Assembly: GCA_018261895.1 (NCBI GenBank)
Contig: JAGTRT010000007.1
Location: 1 to 64,000, forward strand
DNA length: 64,000 nt
DNA from: Pseudomonadota bacterium
GTDB lineage: Bacteria; Pseudomonadota; Gammaproteobacteria; Burkholderiales; Rhodocyclaceae
Direction of reading: 5' to 3'
Position numbers and translations under genes: made by a program. Shown one piece after another: positions 18,827 to 27,610 of the stretch (its first letter is position 1; each line of letters starts with the position of its first letter). The notes under the pieces were generated by a model. The model was not told the DNA's origin, searched no databases, and worked only from the letters and a program-made list of their open reading frames with translations.

Positions 18827-21800
18827 AGGTCTCCGATATTTGCATCAAGCGGCCGGTCTTCGCGACCGTGCTGTCGCTCGTCATCATGCTGCTCGGCATC
18901 GTTTCCTACACCCGCTTGCCGGTGCGCGAGTACCCGAAGATCGACGAACCGGTGGTCACGGTCGGCACGACCTATCGTGGTGCCTCGGCCGAAATCATCG
19001 AGTCGCAGGTGACCAAGCCGCTCGAGGATTCGCTGGCCGGTATCGAAGGTGTGGAAGTGATCACTTCCATCTCGCGAGCCGAAAACAGCCAGATTTCAGT
19101 GCGTTTCAAATTGGAGCGGGCGCCCGATTCGGCCGCCTCGGATGTGCGCGACCGCGTGTCCCGCGTCCGCAACAAACTGCCGGATGCGGTCGATGAGCCG
19201 GTCATCGCCAAGGTCGAGGCCGATGCCAACCCGGTCATCTGGATCGCTTTCTCTTCCGACAAGCATTCGGCGCTGGAGGTCACCGACGTCGCCACGCGCA
19301 TAGTCAAGCCACGCCTGCAAACCCTGCCCGGCGCCGCCGACGTGCGCGTCTTCGGCGACCGCAAGTTTGCCATGCGCATCTGGCTCGACAAGCAGCGGCT
19401 GGCGGCCTACCAGCTGACGCCAGCCGATGTCGAGGACGCGTTGCGCAAGCAGAACGTCGAAGTGCCGGCCGGCCGCATCGAGAGCCGCGAGCGCGAGTTC
19501 TCGGTGGTGGCCAATACCGACCTCAAGACGCCGGAAGAATTCGGCTCGGTGGTCGTCAAGACGGTCGCCGGTTATCCGGTCCGCATCCGCGATCTTGGCC
19601 GTGTCGCCATCGGCGCTGCCGAGGAGCGCAGTGCCGTCCGCTTCAAGGGGCGCTCCGCCGTCGCGCTCGGCGTGATCAAGCAGGCGACGGCCAATCCGCT
19701 CGAACTGTCGAAAGCCCTGCGTGCCGAGTTGCCGAAAATCACCAGCGAGCTGCCGGAGGGCATGAGCGCCAATTTGTCGTACGACTCGTCGGTGTTCATC
19801 GACCGCTCGATCGAATCGGTGTTCAAGACCATCGGCGAGGCCATCCTGCTCGTGCTCGCCATCATCTTCTTCTTCCTGCGCAACCTGCGGGCGACGCTGA
19901 TTCCGCTGGTGACCATTCCCGTGTCGCTGGTCGGCGCCTTCGGCATCATGTTCGCGCTTGGCTTCACGATCAATACGCTGACCCTGCTCGCGCTGGTGCT
20001 CGCCATCGGCCTTGTCGTCGACGACGCCATCGTCGTGCTGGAAAACATCTACCGCCACATCGAGGAAGGCATGCCGCGCATGCAGGCGGCCTTGCAGGGC
20101 TCGAAGGAAATCGGCTTCGCTGTCGTCGCGATGACCCTGACGCTGGCCGCCGTGTATGCGCCGGTGGCCTTCATGACGGGGCGTACCGGCAAGCTGTTCA
20201 TCGAGTTCGCGCTGACCCTGGCCGGCGCCGTGCTGGTCTCCGGCTTTGTCGCCCTGACCCTCTCGCCGATGATGTGCTCGGTGCTGCTCAAGCACGAGGA
20301 AAAGCACGGCAAGGCCTTCCTCATGGTCGAGGGCTTCCTGAACTGGCTGAACGCCGGTTACAAACGGGTGCTGACCGCCTCGCTCAATCGCCGCTGGATC
20401 GTGCTCGTCTGTTTCGTCGTGGTCGCCGCTTCGTGCGGCATCCTGCTCAAGGCGCTCAAGTCCGAACTGGCGCCGGTCGAGGATCGCGGCATCATCTTCG
20501 GCATGTTCATCGGGCCGGAAGGGGCGACGCTCGACTACACCGAAAAGTATGCCCGCCAGATTGAAGGCATTTACAGTCAGACCAAGGATGCCGAGCGCTA
20601 TTTCGTGGTGGCAGGCAACCCGACGGTCAGCCAGGGGATTTCGATTCTCGGCCTGACCGACTGGAACGACCGCAGCCGCCGTTCGCCCGACATCGCCAAG
20701 GAATTGTTCCCGAAATTCGCCGGCATTCCGGGCGTCATGGCCTTCCCAGTCACGCCGCCATCGCTGGGCCAGAGCCCGCGTGAACGGCCGGTCAATTTCG
20801 TCATCGTCACGGCGGCACCCTACGAGGAGTTGCAGAAGGTCACCAGCCAGATCCTTGTCGAAGTGGCCAAGAATCCGCAGCTGACCAACGTCGATACGGA
20901 CCTCAAGCTCAACAAGCCCGAGCTGTCGGTCAACGTCAAGCGCGACAAGGCGGCCGACATGGGTGTGTCGGTCGATACCATCGGACGGACGCTGGAGACC
21001 TTCCTTGGTGGCCGGCAGGTGACGCGCTTCAAGCGCGATGGCGAGCAGTACGACGTGATCGTCCAGGTCGCCGAGGACGAGCGCCGCAATCCAGACGACA
21101 TCCGCGAGATCTACGTGCGGGGTCGCGACGGCAGCATGATCTCGCTGGAAAACCTGGTCGATGTGCGCGAAACGATCAGCCCGCGCGAACTGAACCACTT
21201 CGGCCAGCGCCGAGCCGTGACGATCACCGCCAACCTGGCACCGGGCTACACGCTCGGCGAGGCGCTGAGCTTCATGGATGGCGTGGCCAACCAGATCCTC
21301 AAGCCGGGCTATGCCGCCGACTACAACGGCCAGTCGCGCGAATTCCGCCAGTCTTCGTCATCGCTGGCTTTCACCTTCGGCCTGGCGCTGGCGTTCATTT
21401 ATCTCGTGCTGGCAGCGCAGTTCGAAAGCTTCCGCGATCCCTTCATCATCATGCTGACCGTGCCGCTGTCGATGGCCGGTGCGCTGCTCGCCCTCTGGCT
21501 GAGTGGCGGCACGCTCAACGTTTACAGCCAGATCGGCCTGGTTACGCTGGTCGGCCTGATCACCAAGCACGGCATCCTCATCGTCGAATTCGCCAACCAG
21601 TTGCAGGAAAAGGGCATGGCGCTCAAGGAGGCGGTCATCGAGTCAGCCTTCCTGCGTCTGCGGCCCATCCTCATGACGACCGGCGCCATGGTGCTCGGCG
21701 CCGTGCCGTTGGCCTTCAGTGTCGGCGCCGGCGCCGAGTCGCGTCAGCAGATCGGCTGGGTCATCGTTGGCGGCCTGCTGCTCGGGACTTTCTTCACGCT

Positions 21801-21861
21801 GTTTGTCGTGCCGACAGTGTATTCCCTGCTCGCCGCGAGGAAGGAAGCCGAGCCCGCCTGA
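18823..21861 (+). CDS. RND multidrug efflux transporter (AcrB/HAE-1 family)
   Basis: 1012 residues, twelve predicted membrane helices in the standard 1+5+1+5 pattern and two large periplasmic loops. Diagnostic segments: IKRPVFATVLSLVIMLLG (TM1), the proton-relay aspartates in GLVVDDAIVVLENIYRHIEEG (about 402-420), VAMTLTLAAVYAPVAFM, and GLITKHGILIVEFANQLQEKG in the second half. The proton-driven pump works as a trimer with the upstream adaptor and exports amphiphilic compounds; substrate is not predictable. It is close to the MexF/MdtB-like branch by general feel only. Start overlaps the adaptor stop. Confidence 0.94.
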   Translation: MKVSDICIKRPVFATVLSLVIMLLGIVSYTRLPVREYPKIDEPVVTVGTTYRGASAEIIESQVTKPLEDSLAGIEGVEVITSISRAENSQISVRFKLERAPDSAASDVRDRVSRVRNKLPDAVDEPVIAKVEADANPVIWIAFSSDKHSALEVTDVATRIVKPRLQTLPGAADVRVFGDRKFAMRIWLDKQRLAAYQLTPADVEDALRKQNVEVPAGRIESREREFSVVANTDLKTPEEFGSVVVKTVAGYPVRIRDLGRVAIGAAEERSAVRFKGRSAVALGVIKQATANPLELSKALRAELPKITSELPEGMSANLSYDSSVFIDRSIESVFKTIGEAILLVLAIIFFFLRNLRATLIPLVTIPVSLVGAFGIMFALGFTINTLTLLALVLAIGLVVDDAIVVLENIYRHIEEGMPRMQAALQGSKEIGFAVVAMTLTLAAVYAPVAFMTGRTGKLFIEFALTLAGAVLVSGFVALTLSPMMCSVLLKHEEKHGKAFLMVEGFLNWLNAGYKRVLTASLNRRWIVLVCFVVVAASCGILLKALKSELAPVEDRGIIFGMFIGPEGATLDYTEKYARQIEGIYSQTKDAERYFVVAGNPTVSQGISILGLTDWNDRSRRSPDIAKELFPKFAGIPGVMAFPVTPPSLGQSPRERPVNFVIVTAAPYEELQKVTSQILVEVAKNPQLTNVDTDLKLNKPELSVNVKRDKAADMGVSVDTIGRTLETFLGGRQVTRFKRDGEQYDVIVQVAEDERRNPDDIREIYVRGRDGSMISLENLVDVRETISPRELNHFGQRRAVTITANLAPGYTLGEALSFMDGVANQILKPGYAADYNGQSREFRQSSSSLAFTFGLALAFIYLVLAAQFESFRDPFIIMLTVPLSMAGALLALWLSGGTLNVYSQIGLVTLVGLITKHGILIVEFANQLQEKGMALKEAVIESAFLRLRPILMTTGAMVLGAVPLAFSVGAGAESRQQIGWVIVGGLLLGTFFTLFVVPTVYSLLAARKEAEPA

Positions 21862-21926
21862 TCGCGGCGCTTGCGGTGGCTGGTGAATGCGAACAGAATA
21901 TCCGCAATGGTTATTCGGAGTGAGTT

Positions 21927-23054
21927 GTGGATTCGAACATGCGCGTATTTGTCGTCGATGACGATCCGTTCTTTCTGGACCTGATCGGCGGCATTCTGGG
22001 GGGAGTTTGCGAACTGGAGTCTTTCGGTTCGATCGATGCCTGCCAGGCGCGCCTGGCCGATACCAAACCGGATTTGTTCCTGCTCGATATCGAAATGCCG
22101 GTGGTGGATGGTTTCGCCTTCTGCCGGCGCCTCAAGGACGATTTCGATACGCAGGACATCCCGGTGCTGTTCGTTTCGTCACACGACGATGAAGACACGC
22201 TCCTGCATTGTTACGAGGCGGGCGGCGAGGATTTCATTCGCAAGCCGGTCGACCCGGCCGTGCTGATCGGCAAGCTGGCCGTGGCCAACCGGATTCTGGC
22301 TGACAAGAAGGCGCTGCGCGAGCAGGCCGGCTACGCCCAGCAAACCGCCATGGCGGCCATGGTCAGCATGAGCGAACTGGGCGTTGTCCTGCAGTTCCTC
22401 AGTAAATCCTTCGTTTGCGACTGCATCAAGGCCCTGTCGGCGCTCGTCATCGATGCCATGGCGCAATACGATCTGCAGGCGGCGGTACAGATGCGCATGG
22501 GCAAAGACATCATTACGCTGAGCCAGAACGGCCAGGATGTGCCGCTCGAAGTGTCCGTGCTCAATCACGTCAAGGACAGCGGGCGGATTTTCCAGTTCCG
22601 CTCGCGCTGCGTCTTCAATTTCGGGCGCGTGACCTTGCTGGTCAACAACATGCCCCTCGAAGATGCAGATCGTTGCGGGCGCATTCGCGACAACTGCGCA
22701 ATTCTGGCGGAAGGGGCAGATGCCCGGCTCAAGGCCATCGAAACCGACCTGCTGGCACAGCGGCGCCGCGCCGGCATCGAGGCCGCCTTGCCGCGTCTTT
22801 ATTCGACGCTCGACGGCGTGCAGAACAATTACCGGCGCAACTGTTTCGAGCTGACGCAGGTGATGATCGATTTCGAGGAAACGCTCGGCAAGACCTTCAT
22901 CCACCTCGGCCTGATGGAAAAGCAGGAGGCCGAGCTCGGCAACATGGCCAACGAATTCATGCTGCGCGTGGTCGGCACGCAGGATGCGTCACTGGAAATC
23001 GTCGGCAAGCTCGAGGCCCTGGCCGACGATCTCAAGGCGCTGCTCAAGCACTGA
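21927..23054 (+). CDS. Response regulator with uncharacterised output domain (paralogue of 61538-62671)
   Basis: 375 residues starting at GTG, chosen because GGAGTGAG precedes it at 8 bp. Residues 5-125 form a CheY-like receiver: acidic pocket D11-D12-D13, phospho-acceptor D54 in LLDIEMPVVDG, Ser in FVSSHDD, Lys in FIRKPVD. Residues about 130-375 are an unknown, mostly helical region with AYAQQTAMAAMVSMSELGVVLQFLSKSF, a middle part resembling a GAF-like sensor (VFNFGRVTLLVNNMPLEDADRCGRIRDN) and a long coiled C-terminus. The same output recurs in the gene at 61538-62671. No HTH, GGDEF, EAL or kinase motif is seen. Its 3' end overlaps convergent miaA by 11 bp. Confidence 0.85.
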   Translation: MDSNMRVFVVDDDPFFLDLIGGILGGVCELESFGSIDACQARLADTKPDLFLLDIEMPVVDGFAFCRRLKDDFDTQDIPVLFVSSHDDEDTLLHCYEAGGEDFIRKPVDPAVLIGKLAVANRILADKKALREQAGYAQQTAMAAMVSMSELGVVLQFLSKSFVCDCIKALSALVIDAMAQYDLQAAVQMRMGKDIITLSQNGQDVPLEVSVLNHVKDSGRIFQFRSRCVFNFGRVTLLVNNMPLEDADRCGRIRDNCAILAEGADARLKAIETDLLAQRRRAGIEAALPRLYSTLDGVQNNYRRNCFELTQVMIDFEETLGKTFIHLGLMEKQEAELGNMANEFMLRVVGTQDASLEIVGKLEALADDLKALLKH

Positions 23055-23988
23055 GGAAGTCGGCGACCCGCGTCGATACCCTGTCGGCGAGCGCCGGGTC
23101 CAGGCAGTCGTAGTTCTCGGCTTCGAAGGAGTTGGTCAGCCAGGTGATCTGGCGTTTGGCCAGTTGGCGCGTCGCAAAAATGCCGCGTTCGCGCAATTCC
23201 TTTTTCGGGATGATGCCGTCCTGGACTTCCCAGGTTTGCCGGTAACCGACGCAGCGCATCGACGGCAGGTCGGCGTTCAGTTGGTATTTCTGGCGCAGCA
23301 TGCGCACTTCGTCATCCAGGCCACCGAGCAGCATCTCGTCGAAGCGGCGGGCGATGCGCTCATGTAGTACGGCGCGGTCCGACGGCAGGAGGCCGATCGA
23401 CAGCAGTTCGTAGGGCGGCTTCTGCTTTTCGCTTTCGGCGAGCAATTCGGACATCGGGCGCCCGGTCAGCAGGCAGATTTCCAGGGCGCGTTGCAGGCGC
23501 TGGCTATCGGTCGTGTGCAGGCGGGCGGCGGTGGCAGGGTCGAGCAGCGCGAGCTTGGAATGCATGGCCGGCCAGCCTTCTGCCGCCGCCTCGGCGTCGA
23601 TCTGGGCGCGCAGGGCGGCGTCGGCCTGCGGCAGGTCGGCCAGGCCGTGGAGCAGGGCGCGGTAATAGAGCATGGTGCCGCCGACGAGGACAGGCACCTT
23701 GCCCGCCGCCGTGATGTCGGCCATTGCGGCCAGCGCGTCGGCGCGGAACTTGGCGGCGGAATAGCTTTCTTCCGGCGTGATGAGGTCGATCAGCCGGTGC
23801 GGGTAGCGGGCCAGCGTGGCGCGGTCGGGCTTGGCCGTGCCGACATCCATGTCGCGAAAGACCTGCGCCGAGTCGACGCTGATCAGTTCGACCGGAAAGC
23901 GGTCGGCCAGCGCCATGGCCACCGCCGTTTTGCCCGAGGCGGTCGGGCCCATGATCAGGATGGCAGGCGGCAGTCGGGTGGCGTTCAT
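23044..23988 (-). CDS. miaA: tRNA dimethylallyltransferase MiaA
   Basis: Adds an isopentenyl group to A37 of tRNAs reading UNN codons. 314 residues from the Met at 23988 (the upstream Met at 24006 is less likely). P-loop GPTASGKTAVAMAL (about 14-27), then SVDSAQVFRDMDVGTAKP with the catalytic Asp, the DLITPEESYSAAKF segment, GGTMLYYRALLHGL and the tRNA-binding CVGYRQ. The gene stands alone and converges with the receiver-protein gene; the upstream gap starts with a dispersed-repeat copy. Confidence 0.96.
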   Translation of the reverse strand: MNATRLPPAILIMGPTASGKTAVAMALADRFPVELISVDSAQVFRDMDVGTAKPDRATLARYPHRLIDLITPEESYSAAKFRADALAAMADITAAGKVPVLVGGTMLYYRALLHGLADLPQADAALRAQIDAEAAAEGWPAMHSKLALLDPATAARLHTTDSQRLQRALEICLLTGRPMSELLAESEKQKPPYELLSIGLLPSDRAVLHERIARRFDEMLLGGLDDEVRMLRQKYQLNADLPSMRCVGYRQTWEVQDGIIPKKELRERGIFATRQLAKRQITWLTNSFEAENYDCLDPALADRVSTRVADFLSA

Positions 23989-24047
23989 GGCGGCGAATGC
24001 TATCACGCGCCGCCTCGTCGATCATCGCCGGCCAGCCGGCAGCCTTT

Positions 24048-24082
24048 GACGGTCAACCGGAAAAAATGGCCAAAATAGAAAT
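24048..24082 (+). repeat. Dispersed 35-bp repeat, copy 6
   Basis: Differs from the majority sequence only at the variable base before GAAAT. Located between the miaA start and the 3' end of the DUF2202 gene. A short inverted repeat (CGCAGCGCTTCCGG ... CCGGAAGCGCTGCG, about 24107-24142) follows and may be the DUF2202 terminator, though its T-run is poor. Confidence 0.95.
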
Positions 24083-24153
24083 TTGGATTGCGTTCGGTGT
24101 TTGGCTCGCAGCGCTTCCGGCGTGGGCACCGGAAGCGCTGCGATGATGAACGA

Positions 24154-24774
24154 TCAGCAGGCGGTGCGTTGGCGACGGCGCGCCACTGCGCCAACGATGC
24201 CGAGCCCGGCGAGCAGCATGGCGTAGGTTTCGGGTTCCGGCACCGGGGGCGGCGGGGTCATGGCCAGCCAGTTGTTGAAGGCGCGCAGGTGGTTGTTCGA
24301 GGCATTGGTCAGGTTGCCGTAGACCGTGTAAAGCGAGGAGGTGCTCGGCACCAGAGCGCGGGCGGCAGCCAGGTCATTGATGTCGATGACTTCGATGTTC
24401 TTGCCGACGGTCAGCGCGGCAAAGCTCGAGGTGCTGCCTTGCGCGATGAGGCTGTGGTAGAGCGACTGGAGTGAGGCGTTCTGAAATTGCCCGGCCGGCA
24501 GCGAGGTCAGGTCGGTGACATTCAGGCCAACGGCGTTGGCTTCGGCAAGCAGCGAGGTAACATGGCTGTCTTCCGAACGCGGGATGTTCTGGAACGGCTT
24601 GATTGTCGGGTAGAGGGCGCCAAATGTCCGGTAGACGTCGCCGGCCAGCTTTTCTTCTTCGATCATGAAACGCAGGCTGTCGATGGCCGCTGGCGAATAG
24701 GTCTGGGCCTGGGCGACGGTGCTGCCGGTCAAGGTGATGGCCAGCGCGGAAATCAAGATTTTGAACGTGTTCAA
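24154..24774 (-). CDS. DUF2202 ferritin-like protein with PEP-CTERM sorting signal
   Basis: 206 residues from a TTG start at 24774, preceded by AGGGGGT; this start gives a standard signal peptide (FKILISALAITLTGSTVAQAQ). The mature part is a DUF2202 domain, a four-helix ferritin-like fold: the first helix has LRFMIEEEKLAGDVYRTFG (EEE/E metal-type acids) and the second has RSEDSHVTSLLAEANAVG. The C-terminus VPEPETYAMLLAGLGIVGAVARRRQR is a PEP-CTERM signal for exosortase processing. Export of a ferritin-like domain to the surface is the notable combination. The open frame continues upstream of the TTG but is not signal-like. Confidence 0.85.
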   Translation of the reverse strand: MNTFKILISALAITLTGSTVAQAQTYSPAAIDSLRFMIEEEKLAGDVYRTFGALYPTIKPFQNIPRSEDSHVTSLLAEANAVGLNVTDLTSLPAGQFQNASLQSLYHSLIAQGSTSSFAALTVGKNIEVIDINDLAAARALVPSTSSLYTVYGNLTNASNNHLRAFNNWLAMTPPPPVPEPETYAMLLAGLGIVGAVARRRQRTAC

Positions 24775-25055
24775 GATGCTACCCCCTGATGATTTACTTA
24801 TTGGAATGGTGCCGGAGCGCCGCGGTGAGCGGCATTCGTCCGCGCCCACAGGGTTTTCTGGCTGCGGCGATGATAAGAAGATGCTAATGCTTTCGGAATG
24901 TGTCAAATTGCCGCATGCATAACGGGAGGTCTGGCCTCTTCCCGGGCGTGTCCTGATCCACTGGCGATCATCTTCCGATGACTGTAATGTTCGCAAATGG
25001 GCCTGCATACGGGCCTCGCCCCCATTGACGGTGGCGTCATCCTGAAGGTTGCGAC

Positions 25056-26396
25056 ATGTTCGGATTCATCAAACGCTTGCTCGGCATGGCGGGCGAAAAG
25101 CCTGCGCACAATGCGGTAACCCCGCCTTCGACATCAGGGACGGCGGCCTTGCCGTCGGCGCCCAGTGCGCCTGTTCGCAAGGCACCGGCCGTTGTCCTGC
25201 GGCGCGACGAGATTCTCGATGGCAAGACGCGGATTGCCGGGTATCGCTTCACTGTGCGGCGCCCGGATAGTGGGCTGCTGGCGGAACCCTGGGCCAGCGT
25301 CGAGGCGCTGGCGGCGAATCAGGTGGCGAGCTTTGCCGAGCGACGGCTGGCGCTCATCCCGCTGGCGCCGGAGGATTGGGCGCGCGAGGATTGCCGGGCG
25401 CTGATCGGCCCGAATACGGTGTTTGTCCTGATGCTGCCGGAGAGCGATGCAGGCATTGCTGCCTGGTGCGAGGCGGCGGCTGCCATCCGCCAGGCCGGCG
25501 CGAAGGTGGCACTGGCGGGCGGTGGCGGGAGCGGCCAGCAACAGGCGGCCTTGCCGCATGCCGACTATCTGCTGCTCGACTTCCCGGATTTTTCCTTGCC
25601 CAGCCTTGAGCAGATGCTCAAAACCCTGCGCGATGAGAAGCCGGGGCTGGCCTTCATCGCCGACAACGTGGGCCGCTGGTCGGAGTACCGCTACTGCGTT
25701 TCCCGCGGCATCGCCTATTGCCTCGGCGCATTTGCGACGGCGCAGGACGATGCGCAGGAAGCCCGGGAAATCGGCCAGAGCCGCCTGGTCCTCATCGAGA
25801 TGCTGAACCAGCTGCGCAAGGAGGCGGAGCTGTCCGACATCGCGCAGACGGCCAAACGCGATCCCGGCGTCATCGTCAAGGTCATCGCCATGGCCAATTC
25901 GCCGGCGCTTGGTCTGTCGCAGGCGGTGACCAGCATCGACCAGGCGATCATGGTGCTCGGTCGCGAGCAGCTCTATCGCTGGCTTTCCATCGGGATGTTC
26001 CGGGCTGGCGCGTCGTCGCCGCGGGACGAGGTCCTGCTCGAAATCGCGCTGGCGCGCGGCCGTTTCCTGGAAGTGCTGGGGCAGGAGAAACACGGCAAGC
26101 TGGAATGCGACGAGCTGTTCCTGCTCGGCCTGCTCTCCCTGCTCGATACCTTGCTCGGCCTGCCGATGAACGAGGTGATTGCGAAGATCAATCTGTCGCC
26201 CGTGCTCATGGAGGCCCTGCTGAGCAGCGGCGGCCCGCTGGCGCGCTATCTGATGCTGGCCATCGCCGTCGAGAAAGGCCACGTGCAGAACGTCACCCGG
26301 CTGGCCGAACAGTTGGGCTATGCGCTGGAAAGCATCGAGGCGGCGTCGACGGAGGCGGTGGCCTGGGCCGAGGATGCGGTCAATCTGACGAAGTGA
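25056..26396 (+). CDS. Degenerate EAL plus HDOD signalling protein (YuxH-like)
   Basis: 446 residues. After an Ala/Pro-rich N-terminus, residues about 45-215 resemble an EAL domain that has lost the EAL catalytic motifs (RRDEILDGKTRIAGYRFTV and DYLLLDFPDF occupy the usual places). Residues about 225-420 are an HDOD domain (LRKEAELSDIAQTAKRDPGVIVKVIAMANSPALGLSQAVTSIDQAIMVLG). YuxH-type proteins of this layout are cytosolic and are thought to bind rather than degrade cyclic di-GMP, or to work in regulation. Convergent with the TonB-like gene, 21-bp gap. Confidence 0.85.
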   Translation: MFGFIKRLLGMAGEKPAHNAVTPPSTSGTAALPSAPSAPVRKAPAVVLRRDEILDGKTRIAGYRFTVRRPDSGLLAEPWASVEALAANQVASFAERRLALIPLAPEDWAREDCRALIGPNTVFVLMLPESDAGIAAWCEAAAAIRQAGAKVALAGGGGSGQQQAALPHADYLLLDFPDFSLPSLEQMLKTLRDEKPGLAFIADNVGRWSEYRYCVSRGIAYCLGAFATAQDDAQEAREIGQSRLVLIEMLNQLRKEAELSDIAQTAKRDPGVIVKVIAMANSPALGLSQAVTSIDQAIMVLGREQLYRWLSIGMFRAGASSPRDEVLLEIALARGRFLEVLGQEKHGKLECDELFLLGLLSLLDTLLGLPMNEVIAKINLSPVLMEALLSSGGPLARYLMLAIAVEKGHVQNVTRLAEQLGYALESIEAASTEAVAWAEDAVNLTK

Positions 26397-26417
26397 GTAG
26401 CGATCCCGGCGCGGGCG

Positions 26418-27233
26418 TCAGCAGGCCCGGCCGCCGGCCCGCGTGAAGCCGAAACTGCCGTCGCCGAAGCCGGCGGGCTGGATGCAGATGCGCATGGTCA
26501 GCGAACGGGCAGCCTTGTCGATATCGGGCGGGAATTGGGCGAAGGGGATGGAGCGCTCGACGACGGCCTTGACGAAGGCAATCTCGTCCGCCTGATCGGC
26601 CGCATTGATGACCTTGAAGGACTTCATCGAGCCGTCCGGGTTGATCTTGAATTCGATGGACGCCGGGCGCACGCCCTTGGCGCGCGGATCGTTCTTGACG
26701 AAGGCAGCGCTCCGGTTGAGGCGGCGGAGCAAGCCTTCCAGATACATTTCCAGACTGAAAGGGTCGGGCGGCGTGGCGTTCGGCCGCAGGTCCAGCACCG
26801 CGCTGCCCGCCGAGTCCTCGCGGGCCTGGCGCGCCGAGTCCTCACGGGCCATGGCCAGCGAGCGCTGCGCCAGCGACGGCTTCGGACGGGCCTTGGCCTG
26901 GCTGTCGATTTCCTCAAGGAAGCGGTTCATCTCCGCTTTTTCCGCCGCTGTCCACTGCGGCGCGCTGGCGACCGATTTCCGGCCCGGCTTGTCCGTGGTC
27001 AGCAGGCGAGGGCGTTCCGGCTTGTTTTTCGCGGGTTTCGGGCGGACGCTCGGCGCATCGGGCTGATCTTCCGCATTGACCGGCTTGCGCAGGCGCGCCT
27101 CCAGGCGCGGCGGATTCGACGCCTCGCTCGGATCCTGCCGCGGCAGCATGAGCACGAGCGCGTGAATGAGCAGCGAGGCGGCAAAGGCATACAGCGAAGG
27201 ACGGCGTGCCGGCGTAAGGAGGGACGAAAACAT
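26418..27233 (-). CDS. TonB-like / energy transducer C-terminal domain protein
   Basis: 271 residues with one N-terminal membrane segment (LYAFAASLLIHALVLMLP), a Pro/Lys-rich and then charged periplasmic stretch, a duplicated short unit (AREDSARQAREDSAG, about 128-142), and a C-terminal domain with ASIEFKINPDGSMKSFKVINAA...FVKAVVERSIPFAQFPPDI. The last part matches the TonB/TolA-type C-terminal fold, but no ExbB-ExbD genes are nearby. A role in energy transfer to an outer-membrane receptor or in envelope integrity is inferred. It ends with FGFTRAGGRAC. Confidence 0.75.
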   Translation of the reverse strand: MFSSLLTPARRPSLYAFAASLLIHALVLMLPRQDPSEASNPPRLEARLRKPVNAEDQPDAPSVRPKPAKNKPERPRLLTTDKPGRKSVASAPQWTAAEKAEMNRFLEEIDSQAKARPKPSLAQRSLAMAREDSARQAREDSAGSAVLDLRPNATPPDPFSLEMYLEGLLRRLNRSAAFVKNDPRAKGVRPASIEFKINPDGSMKSFKVINAADQADEIAFVKAVVERSIPFAQFPPDIDKAARSLTMRICIQPAGFGDGSFGFTRAGGRAC

Positions 27234-27610
27234 CGGCCGTATTTTAGGCGGTGAAGCCCCGATCTGGCTGTAACGATGTGTGGTCTGGCGCGCTTTGGCG
27301 CTCCAGGGCGCCGTCTGGGGATTTCGATTTTGGCCGAAATTTCCGGTTGACCGTGAGATCGGGCGTTAAGGCAATTCAGAGGTCTGGTTTCGAGCCTAAG
27401 AATGTTCGGCGTCGTAGGCAAGCATGTTACTGTCATTGCCGGTCCGTGCGGATCTCAATTTTCCGGTTGGCTACAGATGAGCGAAATGAATGTTCAGCCT
27501 AAGACGACCGCTAATGCACAAGCTACCGCCAAAAATATTCATTTGGACTAATGACAATTAGCTAGTTTGTTGTTAGCCTCAAGGGGCAGTAATTTAATTT
27601 AGGGGAAATT
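27234..27610. other. 377-bp gap without a convincing gene
   Basis: Divergent gap between the TonB-like gene and a PEP-CTERM gene. It holds repeat copy 7, a shorter decayed half-copy at about 27455-27470, and, from about 27470, more A/T-rich DNA leading to the ribosome site AGGGGAAATT of the PEP-CTERM gene. A 24-codon frame at 27478-27552 is not supported. Confidence 0.7.
27321..27355 (-). repeat. Dispersed 35-bp repeat, copy 7
   Basis: Perfect first block on the minus strand, middle TTTCGGCC, then AAAATCGAAAT. Lies 88 bp upstream of the TonB-like start in a divergent gap. Confidence 0.92.

Noticed and set aside
20928-20950. CGGTCAACGTCAAGCG in the RND pump gene, resembling the repeat's first block
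   Set aside because: Match stops after nine bases and the AAAT and CCAAAAT parts are missing; ordinary coding sequence.
24878-24906. TTGACA on the minus strand upstream of the DUF2202 gene
   Set aside because: No acceptable -10 element at 16-18 bp (CATCTT at best).
27455-27470. A possible fifteenth repeat copy (CAATTTTCCGGTTG on this strand)
   Set aside because: Only both ends match and the middle is missing. It may be a decayed copy but is too short to call.
27478-27552. 24-codon frame starting MSEMNVQ between the TonB-like and PEP-CTERM genes
   Set aside because: No ribosome site, no family and very short; more likely part of the leader region.
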